Positions 63,779 to 64,000 of a stretch of DNA of 64,000 bases are shown piece by piece. A program made the translations under genes and the position numbers. The stretch comes from Eledone cirrhosa (Eukaryota > Mollusca > Cephalopoda > Octopoda > Eledonidae), in NCBI GenBank assembly GCA_964016885.1, contig OZ024744.1:20762098-20826097 (forward strand), read 5' to 3'. The notes under the pieces were generated by a model. It searched no databases and had not been told where the DNA came from. It saw only the letters and a program-made list of their open reading frames with translations. Within the stretch, counting starts at the first letter, position 1. Every line of letters starts with the position of its first letter.

Positions 63779-64000
63779 CCCGTTTTAACAACAGTTGAGT
63801 CTTAAGAACTGTCTCGTTTTAACAACATTTGAATCTTAAGATAAACCTCGTTTTAACAACAGTTTAATCTTAAGAACTGACTCGTTTTAACAACAGTTGA
63901 ATCTTAAGACAAAACTCGTTTTAACAACAGTTGAATCTTAAGAACTGACTTGTTCTAACAACAGTTCAGCCTTAAGAACTGACTCGTTTTAAAACAGTTG
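63779..64000 (+). repeat. Partial HOR unit, right window edge
   Basis: Starts with CCCG and reaches landmark 2 at 63950 and the beginning of the 33 bp monomer, in the same order as unit 2. The array continues past the window. Confidence 0.9.

Larger units (their letters stand above)
1..64000 (+). repeat. 34 bp satellite array filling the whole window
   Basis: Seen: every line consists of head-to-tail 34 bp units with core CTCGTTTTAACAAC then AGTTGAATCTTAAG and a variable six-base tail. All units have the same orientation; I found no inversion, no unique spacer and no inserted element. Most monomers contain one CpG (position 4), one palindromic CTTAAG (positions 23-28) and an imperfect dyad CAACAGTTG (positions 11-19). 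G+C is about 32% for type A and 26% for type B units. TAA and TGA triplets fall in every frame on the + strand, TAA occurs twice per unit on the - strand, and 34 is not divisible by 3, so no long reading frame can exist. Inferred: eukaryotic heterochromatic satellite. Family and species are not recognised. Confidence 0.98.

Noticed and set aside
1..64000. Protein-coding genes on either strand
   Set aside because: 34 bp periodicity rotates frames, and TAA or TGA occurs in each frame within about three monomers on both strands. Any open stretch is short and repeated, with no coding signature.
1..64000. CRISPR array
   Set aside because: About 28 conserved bases alternate with a short variable tail, but the tail is only six bases, is drawn from a small recurring set, and there are no unique spacers, leader or cas genes.
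1..64000. Replication-origin iterons or a bacterial plasmid repeat
   Set aside because: Iteron clusters contain a handful of copies beside a rep gene. Here there are roughly 1,880 copies and no gene.
1..64000. Telomeric or simple sequence repeat
   Set aside because: No TTAGGG, TTTAGGG, TTAGG or similar unit occurs; the unit is a complex 34-mer.
1..64000. CENP-B box
   Set aside because: The TTCG....A..CGGG core is not present in the consensus or in the variants I read. TTCG occurs, but without the rest of the motif.
1..64000. tRNA, rRNA or other structured RNA gene
   Set aside because: No unique sequence exists to hold one, and the monomer has only short dyads (at most 6 bp arms).
1..64000. 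Assignment to a named satellite family or species
   Set aside because: I do not recognise the 34 bp consensus. A search of the monomer against Dfam, Repbase and the whole nucleotide collection would be decisive and could not be run here.

Overview
The whole 64 kb window is one uninterrupted tandem satellite array. I see no gene, RNA gene, mobile element or unique sequence, and the array runs off both ends. The basic unit is a 34 bp AT-rich monomer (about 26-32% G+C), always in the same orientation, with roughly 1,880 copies. A monomer opens with CTCGTTTTAACAAC, continues with AGTTGAATCTTAAG, and ends in one of two main six-base tails: AACTGA (type A) or ATAAAA (type B). The two tails tend to alternate, giving a 68 bp dimer. 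A closed, gene-free array of this length with nested higher-order structure is typical of eukaryotic constitutive heterochromatin (centromeric, pericentromeric, subtelomeric, sex- or B-chromosome). I do not recognise the satellite family and cannot name the organism.

Above the dimer, rare diagnostic monomers recur in a fixed order and define a higher-order repeat (HOR) of about 1.63 kb (about 48 monomers). I cut the window at one landmark: the monomer that begins CCCG after a GACAAAAC tail. This gives 29 complete units and two partial ends. Unit lengths vary from about 33 to 125 monomers but stay within 3 bp of a multiple of 34. The variation therefore comes from gain and loss of whole monomers by unequal exchange. 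The 1-3 bp offsets come from a few 33 and 35 bp monomers.

Layout. (1) 1-13.4 kb: varied HOR units, with tandem duplications of 1,529 bp (about 0.98-4.04 kb) and 1,155 bp (about 4.69-7.0 kb). (2) 13.4-20.2 kb: two almost identical 3,401 bp blocks. (3) 20.2-23.3 kb: a relative of 10.0-11.8 kb, disrupted by nested 30-monomer and 9-monomer duplications. (4) 23.3-29.8 kb: two copies of a roughly 3.3 kb block. (5) 26.44-42.76 kb and 42.77-about 62.49 kb: two tandem copies of a super-repeat, 16.3 and about 19.7 kb long, with HOR units in the same order. The second copy has its own internal duplications of 50 and 39 monomers. (6) 62.5-64 kb: further HOR sequence related to the start of the array.

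The array is therefore organised at five nested scales: a possible 17 bp half-unit, the 34 bp monomer, the 68 bp dimer, the roughly 1.6 kb HOR, and the 16-20 kb super-repeat. No protein-coding role is plausible, because 34 is not a multiple of 3 and every frame on both strands meets stops within a few monomers. Any function would be structural (chromatin or kinetochore) or through non-coding transcripts. The most interesting local signal is that the three short dyad-symmetric motifs in each monomer are spaced about one helical turn apart. All comparisons were made by eye; pairwise identities and exact boundaries need a computed dot plot.
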